DNA of 64,000 nt from contig NZ_LOIC01000018.1 in NCBI RefSeq assembly GCF_001684335.1, forward strand, positions 252,628 through 316,627, in the 5' to 3' direction. This stretch comes from Photorhabdus namnaonensis. Its GTDB lineage: Bacteria; Pseudomonadota; Gammaproteobacteria; Enterobacterales; Enterobacteriaceae. The translations under genes and the position numbers were made by a program. The notes under the pieces were generated by a model. That model did no database searches. It saw only the letters and a list, made by a program, of their open reading frames with translations, and was not told where the DNA came from. Below are positions 1-8,364 of the stretch, piece after piece; positions within the stretch are counted from its first letter, which is position 1, and each line of letters begins with the position of its first letter.

Positions 1-639
1 CCCCTTGCTATCAAGATTAATCTGCGTTGCTCCACGAAACATACTCAGGTCGCCCCTGGTGATCAAGAATTACCACTTTATCCCACTAATCCCCACAATA
101 AGGAGTTTACGGATGGGACGAAAACCTTGTCAAGCCAGAGCGGATGCGCTTTAGCTACATTGATGGCAAGATTTTGGCTGTTGGGAGACATAATTATTAA
201 ATTTAGCAATATCAATAATAATTAACACCATGATAATTCTGAATAATTTTACCAGCATAAAGAGAGTAAATGTTTACGATAAAATAATAAAAAAATAGTT
301 GTGTGATTAATTTATTTACATAATTTACATTTCATTACTATTTAACCACCGTGCAGCAATGTTTATCATTCTATTTGACGCATTCAACACTCAAACTAAC
401 TAGAAACAAAAAGCTATAAGATAAATATTATTAAAATCAATTTAATATATAAAAGACGGTAAAAAAACGGGGGGTAAACAGACAAATCCCAAACTCAAAT
501 AAGCTTTATTCCATGCGTTTCTTCCTACTGAATAATTTATGTATGAACGAAATTGATATTTGCTCACGCTGAAACACCCAACGTAAGGATTGCTTGAAAG
601 TTACCTTTACACACCTCTTTTAAGACAAATCCGACAACC
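1..639. other. AT-rich intergenic stretch with a possible gene remnant at its left end
   Basis: No gene with a believable start is seen. On the plus strand one frame reads about 30 codons and stops at 198-200, ending in SYIDGKILAVGRHNY, which looks like a natural protein C-terminus; it has an in-frame stop just upstream, so it would be the tail of a frameshifted or truncated gene that I cannot identify. From about 200 to 590 the DNA is very AT-rich and I see nothing in it. E. coli has mraZ downstream of cra; it is not within the window. Confidence 0.3.
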
Positions 640-673
640 AAAACCCCTCATCAGAAAATTAATGAGGGGTTTT
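640..673 (-). terminator. Rho-independent terminator of cra
   Basis: Perfect 12-bp inverted repeat (AAAACCCCTCAT, 640-651, with ATGAGGGGTTTT, 662-673) around a 10-base loop. It starts three bases after the cra stop codon. Both outer arms are A/T runs, so it could terminate transcription in both directions. Confidence 0.85.
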
Positions 674-675
674 TG

Positions 676-1683
676 TCATATTTTTCGGCTCAGGCTTCCT
701 CGACGACATAAGTCGCGATGTATCCGTGTAATACCTGGCCCTGGCTTCTGCTTTTCATCCAGACTTGCTAACACCAGTTCCAATACCCGTTCAGCAATTT
801 CACGATGACGCTGCGCTACTGAGAGCACAGGGCATTCAAGGAAATCCAATAATTCATGATCACCAAAAGTCGCGATAACCAATTGATTTGGTAAACGGCC
901 GCTGTGTTTAAGGGTAACATCCATGACCCCTTGCAACAGGGCAAAAGAGGTAGTGAACAACGCTTGTGGCATTGGATGAGTTTCTAACCATTTGGAGAAC
1001 GCTTCAGCAGCGGCATCACGCTCATAGCTGTTTGAGTAAAGATACATCACTTTACGAGGATCATCTTTCCATGCCTCACGGAACCCCTGTTCACGCAGAA
1101 AACTGACTGATAATTCAGGTAATGCGCCGAGATAAAGCACAGATTCAGCCGGAAATTGACGAAATTCTTGCGCCAACATCTTTGCATCTTCAAAATCATC
1201 ACCCACTACGCTGATAAAGTGTTCATTTTCAAGTGCCCGATCGAGAGCGATAATAGGCAAAGAACGATTTGCCCAACGTTGATAAAAAGGATGCTCCGGC
1301 GGTAATGCGGTAGAAACAATAATTGCATCTACCTGACGTTGCAACAGGTGTTCAACACAGCGCATTTCATTATCAGGTTGGTCTTCCGAGCATGCTATTA
1401 ATAACTGATAGCCACGTTGACGAGCCTGACGTTCCAAATAATTAGCAATACGGGTATAGCTGGTATTTTCTAAATCTGGAATAACCAAACCAATAGAACG
1501 GGTACGCCCTGCACGGAGACCGGCTGCCACAGCATTAGGATGGTAATTATGCTCTCTAACCACTGCCATCACTTTTTCTACCGTTTTATCACTGACACGG
1601 TATTGCTTGGCTTTACCATTAATTACATAACTGGCCGTTGTGCGTGAAACACCTGCAAGGCGGGCAATTTCATCCAGTTTCAC
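676..1683 (-). CDS. cra: Catabolite repressor/activator Cra (FruR)
   Basis: LacI-family regulator of carbon flow that in E. coli responds to fructose phosphates and controls glycolysis and gluconeogenesis genes. The 335-residue product has the N-terminal helix-turn-helix ([20 protein letters not shown]) and hinge, then a periplasmic-binding-protein-like effector domain. Its length matches the E. coli protein (334). It lies 87 bp downstream of ilvH on the same strand, the enterobacterial order ilvI-ilvH-cra, and is closed by a hairpin terminator. Nothing unusual is seen. Confidence 0.97.
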   Translation of the reverse strand: MKLDEIARLAGVSRTTASYVINGKAKQYRVSDKTVEKVMAVVREHNYHPNAVAAGLRAGRTRSIGLVIPDLENTSYTRIANYLERQARQRGYQLLIACSEDQPDNEMRCVEHLLQRQVDAIIVSTALPPEHPFYQRWANRSLPIIALDRALENEHFISVVGDDFEDAKMLAQEFRQFPAESVLYLGALPELSVSFLREQGFREAWKDDPRKVMYLYSNSYERDAAAEAFSKWLETHPMPQALFTTSFALLQGVMDVTLKHSGRLPNQLVIATFGDHELLDFLECPVLSVAQRHREIAERVLELVLASLDEKQKPGPGITRIHRDLCRRGSLSRKI

Positions 1684-1770
1684 ATTAACTCCTTAATAAC
1701 CCCCAAAAAGGCCCTACTTTATCGCAGAGCCTGATAAATGTATGCATATTGCCCCGCAGTTTGCGATTTT

Positions 1771-2262
1771 TCATCGCATAATTTTATCCCCGCGAGATAC
1801 GCCGACAATACCTGAACGAGCAACTTCAACGATTTCTGCAACATCTCGAACAGCATCAAGAAATGCATCCAACTTATCGCTGGTTCCTACCAATTGCACA
1901 GTATATAAGGTCGAAGTCACATCAACGATCTGACCACGGAAGATATCCGTACTGCGTTTGATCTCTTCACGTCCATATCCGCTGGCCTGTAATTTGACTA
2001 ACATGATCTCACGCTCTACGTGAGAACCCGATGCCAACTCACTGACTCTTAACACATCCACCAACTTGTGCAACTGTTTTTCAATCTGTTCAAGTACCCT
2101 TGCATCGCCCTTAGTCTGAATTGTCATCCGCGATAATGTCGGATCATCAGTTGGGGCGACAGTTAAACTTTCAATGTTGTAGCCACGTTGGGAAAACAGA
2201 CCAATAACCCGGGACAAAGCCCCTGATTCGTTTTCAAGTAATACAGATAAAATCCGGCGCAT
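1771..2262 (-). CDS. ilvH: Acetolactate synthase III, regulatory small subunit
   Basis: Valine-sensitive regulatory subunit of acetohydroxyacid synthase III in branched-chain amino acid synthesis. The start is set at [16 protein letters not shown], giving 163 residues as in E. coli; a longer reading frame adds ten unrelated residues overlapping ilvI. An N-terminal ACT domain (residues 1-75) carries the valine-site region, followed by the C-terminal domain. The gene starts two bases after the ilvI stop, so the two are cotranscribed and probably translationally coupled. Confidence 0.97.
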   Translation of the reverse strand: MRRILSVLLENESGALSRVIGLFSQRGYNIESLTVAPTDDPTLSRMTIQTKGDARVLEQIEKQLHKLVDVLRVSELASGSHVEREIMLVKLQASGYGREEIKRSTDIFRGQIVDVTSTLYTVQLVGTSDKLDAFLDAVRDVAEIVEVARSGIVGVSRGDKIMR

Positions 2263-2264
2263 AA

Positions 2265-3992
2265 TCAGGTTCTCTCCGTTTTGCTTAACCACATCTCATC
2301 CATTGCTCCTCCACGGATCTGCATAGGATATACATGTTCAGTTTCATCCACTGTTACATCAACAAATACCAGTCGCTGATTTTCAGTCACCTCTCTAAGA
2401 GCCTCCGCTAATTTACTTTCCAATTCATCATAACGTTGAATAGAAATGCCAACATGACCATAAGCCTCAGCCAATTTGACAAAATCAGGTAAGGATTCCA
2501 TATAGGACTGAGAATGACGACCAGCATAAATCATGTCTTGCCACTGTCTTATCATGCCCAAGAAACGGTTATTCAAATTTAGAACCAGTATCGGCAACCC
2601 ATATTGCAACGCGGTAGACAGCTCCTGAATATTCATCTGAATACTACCATCCCCCGTAACACAGACTACCGTCGCTTCCGGTTTCACCAGTTTAACGCCC
2701 AAAGCCGCCGGTAAACCAAATCCCATCGTTCCCAAACCACCGGAACTGATCCAACGCCTTGGTTTATCAAATGGGTAATGCAATGCAACAAACATCTGAT
2801 GCTGTCCAACATCGGAAGTGACATAAGCTTCCCCCTTCGTCAGACGATAGAGAACTTCAATAGCAGCTTGTGGTTTAATTTTTTCACCACTGCGATCAAA
2901 ATTGAGACATTTACGGCTACGCCATTGCTGAATAGATAACCACCAATCTTTTAGCGCATCGGGATCTTGCGTGTCTTCTACTGTCTCCAGCAACGCCAGC
3001 ATTTGCCCAAGCACCTGTTTAGCATCACCAACAATAGGTACATCTGCGGAAACCGTTTTCGAAATTGATGTCGGATCAATATCAATATGTAATACCGTTG
3101 CTTCTGGGCAATATTTTTCCAGATTATTGGTAGTGCGATCATCAAAACGCACACCGACAGCAAAAATGACATCTGAACTATGGATTGCTTTGTTAGCTTC
3201 GAACGTACCATGCATACCGAGCATACCCAGGCTTTGCGGATGAGTTGCAGGGAAACTGCCCAATCCCATCATGGAGCTAATAACAGGGATATTGAATTTT
3301 TCTGCCAATACTAGTAATTCTGCTGAACAATCTGCGTTAATCGCCCCGCCGCCCACATAAATGACAGGTCTTTTCGCATTCAATAGTTTTCTCAATGCCC
3401 GCTTAATCTGCCCTTTATGTCCTTGAATCGTCGGATTATAAGAGCGCATACTGATCTGCTCAGGATAAATATAGGGTAATTTTACTGCCGGATTTACCGT
3501 GTCTTTCGGTAAATCAATTACTACAGGTCCCGGACGACCACTGGAGGCTAGATAGAAGGCTTTTTTCAGTACTTTTGGAATATCCTCTGCTTTTTTCACT
3601 AAAAAACTATGTTTTACGATCGGGCGGGATATCCCTACCATGTCACATTCCTGAAATGCATCATTACCAATCAGGGAACTAGCGACTTGACCGGATAATA
3701 CAACCATCGGAATTGAATCCATATAAGCTGTGGCAATACCGGTAATGGCATTGGTTGCTCCAGGACCGGAGGTAATCAATACCACACCCACCTTCCCGGT
3801 AGAACGAGCATAACCATCAGCCATATGAACCGCGCCCTGCTCATGACGTACCAGAATATGCTCAATGCCCCCAACCGTATGCAGGGCATCATAAATATCC
3901 AGTACGGCCCCTCCCGGATAACCGAATATATGCTCAACGCCCTGATCAATTAATGATCGGACGACCATTTCAGCTCCTGATAACATCTCCAT
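2265..3992 (-). CDS. ilvI: Acetolactate synthase III, catalytic large subunit
   Basis: Thiamine-diphosphate enzyme condensing two pyruvates to acetolactate (or pyruvate with 2-ketobutyrate). 575 residues. The ThDP-activating glutamate is in the [15 protein letters not shown] motif, and the cofactor/metal motif ([12 protein letters not shown]) is near residue 440. The start at 3990-3992 has a good ribosome binding site (GGAGGAGAACCT); a TTG 27 bases upstream gives a longer frame that I reject. First gene of ilvIH. In E. coli this operon is Lrp-controlled from a long AT-rich upstream region; here about 1 kb of AT-rich DNA precedes it. A diverged 76-bp copy of codons from this gene lies at 41243-41318. 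Confidence 0.97.
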   Translation of the reverse strand: MEMLSGAEMVVRSLIDQGVEHIFGYPGGAVLDIYDALHTVGGIEHILVRHEQGAVHMADGYARSTGKVGVVLITSGPGATNAITGIATAYMDSIPMVVLSGQVASSLIGNDAFQECDMVGISRPIVKHSFLVKKAEDIPKVLKKAFYLASSGRPGPVVIDLPKDTVNPAVKLPYIYPEQISMRSYNPTIQGHKGQIKRALRKLLNAKRPVIYVGGGAINADCSAELLVLAEKFNIPVISSMMGLGSFPATHPQSLGMLGMHGTFEANKAIHSSDVIFAVGVRFDDRTTNNLEKYCPEATVLHIDIDPTSISKTVSADVPIVGDAKQVLGQMLALLETVEDTQDPDALKDWWLSIQQWRSRKCLNFDRSGEKIKPQAAIEVLYRLTKGEAYVTSDVGQHQMFVALHYPFDKPRRWISSGGLGTMGFGLPAALGVKLVKPEATVVCVTGDGSIQMNIQELSTALQYGLPILVLNLNNRFLGMIRQWQDMIYAGRHSQSYMESLPDFVKLAEAYGHVGISIQRYDELESKLAEALREVTENQRLVFVDVTVDETEHVYPMQIRGGAMDEMWLSKTERT

Positions 3993-4800
3993 AGGTTCTC
4001 CTCCAGGCTCTGTTTGCAAGTTAATAAATCGGAAGTGACTTCCACTTTTATTTTAGTAAGACGAATAGCTTCTCAGCGGGATATTCATGCTGAGTTAATT
4101 AACATAACGCTAGAAACGGGTGTTAGCAATGTAAGTACAAGGAAGAATAGCCACTTTCTGACAATTCAATATCTCTCTTGCAAGCGTTATCTTACTATCA
4201 ATAAGCCAAAAGTAAGTAGAATATGAGTAGCTATACCTGAAAAGAACGACAACATATAGGTATTATCCGGTATATATACGATAAAAAACTAAAAAGCAGC
4301 TTTCAAAATCGTTTAAGTCGCCGAAGTATGAAGCTGATAAAGGGAATGCCGACAAACGCCTCAGATAATTTGACCGTCATTTCCTCGTTTTTGGATAACC
4401 ATTGCAAATAATTGATTAGGGTAAAATCCACTTACCTCATTTTAATTATAAAATACGATAGAAACCATTATTTTTCCTGGAAGACTAATTCCACACATTC
4501 AATACTTACCTAGATATATAAATATTCATTTTCATCATTAAACAACCTAATATAATAATCAGCCAAATGATAATTTAAAATAGAAATAATCTTAATAACC
4601 TATAAAAAGCATATCGCAATATTAAAATAAAAATATGTTTTATTGAGCAATAGATAATAATAAAACATAAAAATAACGAGATCGACACTTTATATATTTT
4701 AAACAAAACCTGAAAATAACTAAATTTTTTCAAATTGGTTAGTTGATATATTTTTAATATTAAAAAATTATAAGGTTATAAAAATAAACCAAGGATATTT
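3993..4800. other. AT-rich ilvIH upstream region
   Basis: About 800 bp without a credible gene. It must contain the ilvIH promoter and, by analogy with E. coli, Lrp sites, but I could not place a convincing -35/-10 pair. The composition becomes extremely AT-rich from about 4440 on, marking the passage from conserved chromosome to accessory DNA. A 70-codon plus-strand frame at 4014-4226 looks like chance. Confidence 0.4.
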
Positions 4801-4983
4801 TTAATAAAAGAATAAAGAATAAAGAATAAAGAATAAAGAATAAAGAATAAAGAATAAAGAATAAAGAATAAAGAATAAAGAATAAAGAATAAAGAATAGC
4901 GTGAATGATATTATCATCTCCAAATACAAGGTAAAAGAATTTCCTGAGGAAGCTAATATTAATTTTATAAATTCTTTATCCAT
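4801..4983 (-). CDS. Small ORF whose C-terminal half is encoded by 7-bp repeats
   Basis: 60 codons. The ATG at 4981-4983 has a near-ideal ribosome binding site (GGAGG, six bases upstream), so it is probably translated. Residues 1-28 are unique (MDKEFIKLILASSGNSF...); the rest is four turns of the heptad FILYSLF, because the DNA is a run of 7-bp units and 21 bp encode 7 residues. The repeat half would be a hydrophobic, membrane-like segment. It starts 49 bp after the kinase-like gene on the same strand, so it is probably the last gene of that cluster. Gain or loss of one unit shifts the frame, so the product could be phase-variable; it could also be the truncated start of an older gene. Function unknown. 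Confidence 0.45.
   Translation of the reverse strand: MDKEFIKLILASSGNSFTLYLEMIISFTLFFILYSLFFILYSLFFILYSLFFILYSLFFY
4811..4894. repeat. Tandem repeat, 12 perfect copies of AATAAAG
   Basis: Twelve uninterrupted 7-bp units run from 4811 to 4894, with partial units on both sides (the left one carries an extra A). The unit length is not a multiple of three and the array lies inside a translated-looking frame, as in slippage-controlled contingency loci. There are no spacers, so it is not a CRISPR array. Confidence 0.95.
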
Positions 4984-5032
4984 TATTTTCCTCCAGATAA
5001 AATAACCTTAGTAAATATAGGTATTGCAGTAA

Positions 5033-5704
5033 TTACATTTTTTTAAGTATTTCCATTTGAATAATATCCACTATTAATTTAATTACTGCATCTTTAGTTA
5101 GTGTATCAGTATCAATAATTTTCCAAGTGTCATCATAAAACGTCTGGTATTGATTAAGAACATGTTTTTGATATTCTATAAAATCATACTTTTCATTTAT
5201 CTCTAATTTTCCAGACTCACTAGGTTTTAATATTCTTTTCCTTTTTTCAGCAATATTTGGAGGAACATCAAGATATATAACCATGTCTGGTTTTGTGTTT
5301 ATAGATAGAACTGATTTACTTAATTCTGCTAATTCCGTGGATTTAAGTAAGAATCTTGCTAAATATTTATAATACCAACTATCACATATAATAATTTTAC
5401 CTTGCAATAAACAAGGTTGAATAATTAAACTATCTAAAACAGAAAACCATGATGCTATCAATAGAATCCAATGCCGGTCACCAAGTTCACCCAATGGAGC
5501 TGAAATGTCATAATCCCAAAGGATATCTCGTATTTTTCCCATATGATACATACTATATCCAGATGGTAGTAAAGGATAATTTTTATCTAAAAAAACAATA
5601 TTATTATAATCTAGAGATAAAATATCATAAATCTCGCGTGAAATTGTTGATTTACCTGCACCATCATTTCCTTCAAAAGCTATAAATAACCCGCGTTTAA
5701 TCAT
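5033..5704 (-). CDS. Diverged thymidylate-kinase-like P-loop kinase
   Basis: 223 residues, starting at MIKRGLFIAF. A Walker A motif (EGNDGAGKST, residues 11-20) follows the first beta strand as in dTMP kinases. Residues 108-116 (DSWYYKYLA) take the place of the family's DRY substrate motif, and a basic lid (EKRKR) lies near residue 165. The changed substrate motif and the accessory location suggest it is not the housekeeping Tmk; the substrate is unknown. The start is chosen because ATGATTAA overlaps the stop codon of the decayed upstream frame, a translational-coupling arrangement; the alternative start 16 codons upstream lacks a ribosome binding site. It may act with the nucleotidyltransferase upstream. 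Confidence 0.75.
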   Translation of the reverse strand: MIKRGLFIAFEGNDGAGKSTISREIYDILSLDYNNIVFLDKNYPLLPSGYSMYHMGKIRDILWDYDISAPLGELGDRHWILLIASWFSVLDSLIIQPCLLQGKIIICDSWYYKYLARFLLKSTELAELSKSVLSINTKPDMVIYLDVPPNIAEKRKRILKPSESGKLEINEKYDFIEYQKHVLNQYQTFYDDTWKIIDTDTLTKDAVIKLIVDIIQMEILKKM

Positions 5705-6002
5705 TTCTTTTTTCCCCGTAGTACGCTTCAGTATCAAGTGAATTTCTACCACTACCGATAATAAATAATTTGTTTTTAGCTATCGCAAAAATCTTATCCC
5801 ACAAGTAATGATCTTGGTAAATGTTTTCTATGTTTAATGCGGGGCAAGTTTCCTAGAATGTTTTCTTTATTTCTTTTGACTCACGTAGTTCAGTACCATA
5901 TAAGGCTAACTCTGGCTCTAAGCCATATCCATTTACTAAATTACCTATATAATAAGTAAGTTTATTTATATTTAAATAATCAACTAATTCATTCCAAATA
6001 TG
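5697..6002 (-). pseudogene. Remnant of a third gene of the cluster, with an in-frame amber codon
   Basis: Between the nucleotidyltransferase and the kinase one minus-strand frame reads as protein-like sequence (IWNELVDYLNINKLTYY ... ESKEIKKTF, then TAG, then ETCPALNIENIYQDHYLWDK ... GEKRND). It ends at a TAA overlapping the kinase start. There is no ATG, GTG or TTG start in the frame, which is closed upstream by a TAG inside the nucleotidyltransferase gene. It looks like the 3' part of a gene that has lost its start and gained a stop. I do not recognise the family. Confidence 0.5.
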
Positions 6003-6004
6003 TA

Positions 6005-7048
6005 TTATTTTGTTAATGCCCCTAGCCTTTCGAATTCCGATATATAAAAACTAGCATTTTTATTAGTTACTCCAAGTTTTTCCAACTCTGAAACAACTTC
6101 AAACTCTGTTTTTTCATTATCTATTACTAACCAAACCTTATATGCATCTGAATTGATTTCACATAATGCTTTTTTTGCGAAAAGTATTAATTTCCCATCT
6201 TTACACAAGACTCTATACCATAAATTTTTTATTATTGGTTTATTATTTTCATCTGATAATGAAATGTCGGATGTATTAGCTATTCTTTTTTTTGTAAAAG
6301 ATACACTGTAGCTAAAAATATCTTTTCCTTGACAATAGTCTAAAGTTAATTGCCACATTTTTGCAACTGAATTTATGTAATCAATTGTTGCAATATCATT
6401 GATTACATTAAATTTTGAACAAATCATCAAGTATATAGATGTTATTGGATGGTCTTTTCCAAACACCTTCATTGCATTTTGATAGCGCCACTTTATTAAA
6501 GTGGATGTGTTTTCACTCGAAGCCAGGATATAATCCATTGCTGAATTAACTGTTCGTTCAAAGTTGAATGCTGCTGATATTAGTTCATTATTTAAAATAT
6601 TTCCAATCCCATCGGAAAAACACTTTTCTCCAAAGTTTTTTGCTCTGGTCTTAAGTATTTCACATAATTTAGTTTTATTTATTCCTCCTTTTAATGTGTC
6701 AAAATTATTTGATTTTACAATCGATTCCCCTGTTAATATCCTATGAGATAAATGTAATTTATACCAATCGGAGTTTAAGCTTCCATTGTTGATTATCTTC
6801 ATAATTTCTTTTATCTCTTTTAAAGAGATTATCGTCACTTCTAACATTCCGATATCGGATGGTATAAATATCTCTTCGCATTCTTTTTCTAGTTCTTCTT
6901 CCAATATAACATAGACATCATAATCAGATTTTGGCGTTGAAAACCCTTCAATGACTGAGCCTGACAAGTAGCAAGTATACAGATCAGTATCATTAAATTT
7001 TTTATTTATTATTTCTGTTATTTTCCTTTTTACGTTAATTATGTCCAT
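6005..7048 (-). CDS. Nucleotidyltransferase with a C-terminal PqqD-like (RiPP recognition element-like) domain
   Basis: 347 residues. The N-terminus has the polymerase-beta-type signature: GS at residues 30-31 and the metal ligands D42 and D44 (SGSVIEGF ... SDYDVYVIL), with E71 a candidate third carboxylate. Residues about 100-260 are helical, as in kanamycin- or streptomycin-nucleotidyltransferase-like proteins. Residues about 275-347 read like a PqqD fold: a DGKLILF strand pair, EINSDAYKVW, a TEFEVVSELEK helix and a closing FERLGAL. Such domains bind leader peptides in RiPP pathways. A 30-codon peptide gene lies just upstream on the same strand. Inference: it may nucleotidylate a peptide. 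An antibiotic-modifying enzyme is the alternative. Confidence 0.7.
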   Translation of the reverse strand: MDIINVKRKITEIINKKFNDTDLYTCYLSGSVIEGFSTPKSDYDVYVILEEELEKECEEIFIPSDIGMLEVTIISLKEIKEIMKIINNGSLNSDWYKLHLSHRILTGESIVKSNNFDTLKGGINKTKLCEILKTRAKNFGEKCFSDGIGNILNNELISAAFNFERTVNSAMDYILASSENTSTLIKWRYQNAMKVFGKDHPITSIYLMICSKFNVINDIATIDYINSVAKMWQLTLDYCQGKDIFSYSVSFTKKRIANTSDISLSDENNKPIIKNLWYRVLCKDGKLILFAKKALCEINSDAYKVWLVIDNEKTEFEVVSELEKLGVTNKNASFYISEFERLGALTK

Positions 7049-7092
7049 GCTTTACCCTATTTACCTTTTATCTTATAAATGAAAGAACAAAT

Positions 7093-7128
7093 AAAGGAAT
7101 AAAGGTTATGATATACCTTTATTCCTTT
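7093..7128 (-). terminator. Perfect 14-bp hairpin between the peptide gene and the nucleotidyltransferase
   Basis: Arms at 7093-7106 and 7115-7128 pair perfectly around an 8-base loop. Read on the minus strand the hairpin begins within ten bases of the peptide's stop codon and is followed by a U-rich but not pure U tract. It could be a partial terminator or RNA-stabilising hairpin that raises peptide mRNA over enzyme mRNA, as is known for the microcin C mccA-mccB spacer. Confidence 0.65.
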
Positions 7129-7133
7129 TTCTA

Positions 7134-7226
7134 TTAATTAGGTGACGAACTCATTAAACCATTATCATAATTTAATGTTTCATCATCAGTTAGCGGTCTA
7201 AATGCTTGTGCTGTTATCACATTCAC
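7134..7226 (-). CDS. 30-residue peptide gene, candidate modified-peptide precursor
   Basis: GTG start at 7224-7226 preceded by GGAGGGG at eight-base spacing, a very strong ribosome binding site; 30 codons, then tandem stops TAA TAG. The peptide begins MNVITAQAFRPL, has an acidic middle (TDDETLNYDNG) and ends LMSSSPN. It is too short to be found by usual gene callers. The hairpin and the nucleotidyltransferase with a PqqD-like domain follow directly. Position, size and the acidic leader-like part fit a RiPP precursor; the C-terminal Asn recalls microcin C precursors, but there is no MccB-like gene here. I recognise no family. A second in-frame GTG at codon 3 is an alternative start. Confidence 0.6.
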   Translation of the reverse strand: MNVITAQAFRPLTDDETLNYDNGLMSSSPN

Positions 7227-7654
7227 TTTATTCCCCTCCGGGTGACGCCGCGCGCGATAAATTTCGCTTATCCGCTCGATAAATAAAGCGACAATTGCGT
7301 TTCATCTATTGAAAACTTTTTACACAACTAGCGTCGTAAATATGACTGTAATTTATTCAATTTACCCATTTTTCCTTTAAATCTGTAGCACGGTAACCAA
7401 TTCCGAACAGTTAGGCGGTATATTCTGCACTCATTAAAATGGGGTTAACACCCCTATCATAATGCACAGTACAGAAACCAAATGAAAATGATTGGAATGC
7501 ATTCAGCTATGATTTTAGCTGAACTTGAACCTATCTCTGATGTAAAGCTATTTTAGCCTTATAAACCTCTATCTTGAGACTAAGAAGTTATTAAGAAGCG
7601 CTCGGCAAATTCACCTAACTGAACGAGAAGCATGAACGTATAGATAGGAAAAAC
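7227..7654. other. Spacer upstream of the peptide gene
   Basis: No gene of normal size. It should contain the peptide gene's promoter on the minus strand; I see only weak candidates. A small hairpin (GGGGT TAAC ACCCC) lies at 7441-7454. A 24-codon plus-strand frame at 7482-7556 (MKMIGMHSAMILAELEP...) lacks a clear ribosome binding site. Confidence 0.3.
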
Positions 7655-7798
7655 GTGAAGTCATTTTCGGAATTCAGCATTAACATTAAAGTTAGTAATA
7701 CGCAACGCGTAAAAATCGTTGGTCAAACTAAGGGAGCCGAAGCTCCGAAAATTGGGGAAATCGCTATAGCTGAAAAGGCCGACGTCATGACCTCATAA
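7655..7798 (+). CDS. Possible 47-residue protein
   Basis: GTG start at 7655 with AGGA five bases upstream, 47 codons, TAA. The product starts MKSFSEFSINIKVSNTQRV, then KIVGQTKGAEAPKIGEIAI, and is hydrophilic with no cysteine. Codon composition is less AT-rich than the surrounding DNA, which favours a real gene. I do not recognise it. It is oriented away from the peptide cluster and toward a zone of inverted repeats and regulators. Confidence 0.4.
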   Translation: MKSFSEFSINIKVSNTQRVKIVGQTKGAEAPKIGEIAIAEKADVMTS

Positions 7799-7842
7799 AC
7801 CAACCCCCTCTCCAACCTGGAGCGGAACCGGTTTAGTTACAT

Positions 7843-7869
7843 CTATCTGCGCAAAAGGAGCGCAGATAG
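7843..7869 (+). terminator. Perfect 10-bp hairpin downstream of the 47-codon ORF
   Basis: Arms CTATCTGCGC (7843-7852) and GCGCAGATAG (7860-7869) around a 7-base loop. No T run follows, so a structured RNA or protein site is as likely as a terminator. Confidence 0.45.
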
Positions 7870-7964
7870 TCCCAATTGTAGTGTTAGCCAAGTGAAACGT
7901 GTATAGACACTGCACAACACGAAGTATAAAAAACAACTTCAGGGATAAACCCTAATTGTTCTAC

Positions 7965-7982
7965 CACATAGTTAACTATGTG
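7965..7982. promoter_or_regulatory. Perfect 18-bp palindrome
   Basis: CACATAGTTAACTATGTG is fully self-complementary, and lies 52 bp from the end of the first XRE regulator gene. It could be an operator; which regulator would bind it is unknown. Confidence 0.35.
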
Positions 7983-8033
7983 AATCCCTCTTTAGCTACG
8001 CTATCTGATGAAACTAGCATAGATAGAAAGTTA

Positions 8034-8282
8034 TCAGCATATCGAGGAATATTTTCTTGGGATTCTTTTTATGAGAACACTTGGCTCTAATGATAACAAA
8101 TGTGCTATATGAACAAATTCCACAACATCCAATCTTCTTTCACCATTCTCAACTTTCGCAATAAACGATTGAGGGCGATCTAGCGCTTGAGCTAAATTCT
8201 CCTGCGTGACCCCCTTTGCTATACGAGCCTCACGGAGTGCTTTGATAACTATTTGATATTCATCAGAGTAAATTGAAACCAT
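8034..8282 (-). CDS. XRE-family regulator, copy 1
   Basis: 82 residues from MVSIYSDEYQIVI (the start seven codons upstream is rejected because it lies inside the operator repeat). A helix-turn-helix of the lambda-repressor/XRE type covers residues about 14-66 (ARIAKGVTQENLAQALDRPQ ... KVENGERRLDVVEF). It is nearly identical over its core to the next gene (8365-8625), so the two arose by duplication. A perfect 11-bp inverted repeat sits just upstream of its start, suggesting autoregulation. It may be an immunity-type repressor or an orphan antitoxin-like regulator. Confidence 0.8.
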   Translation of the reverse strand: MVSIYSDEYQIVIKALREARIAKGVTQENLAQALDRPQSFIAKVENGERRLDVVEFVHIAHLLSLEPSVLIKRIPRKYSSIC

Positions 8283-8284
8283 AT

Positions 8285-8315
8285 ATTTAATCCTACTAAG
8301 CATTTAGGATTAAAT
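8285..8315. promoter_or_regulatory. Operator-like inverted repeat upstream of XRE copy 1
   Basis: ATTTAATCCTA (8285-8295) and TAGGATTAAAT (8305-8315) are perfect inverted copies separated by nine bases, three bases upstream of the start codon. This geometry fits binding by a dimeric XRE repressor. Confidence 0.6.
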
Positions 8316-8364
8316 ATCAATCGATTGTTGATTTATACCAAAATGGGATTTTTTATTTTATAAG

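Noticed and set aside
590..808. 72-codon plus-strand ORF
   Set aside because: It is antisense to cra and crosses its terminator.
4014..4226. 70-codon plus-strand ORF upstream of ilvI
   Set aside because: No ribosome binding site and atypical composition; it occupies the ilvIH control region.
4811..4894. CRISPR-like array
   Set aside because: The units are 7 bp and contiguous with no spacers; this is a simple tandem repeat.
6005..7048. MNT/HEPN toxin-antitoxin system
   Set aside because: The nucleotidyltransferase is about three times too long for an MNT antitoxin and no HEPN gene is adjacent.
7843..7982. Retron msr/msd-like region
   Set aside because: Hairpins are present, but no reverse transcriptase gene lies nearby.
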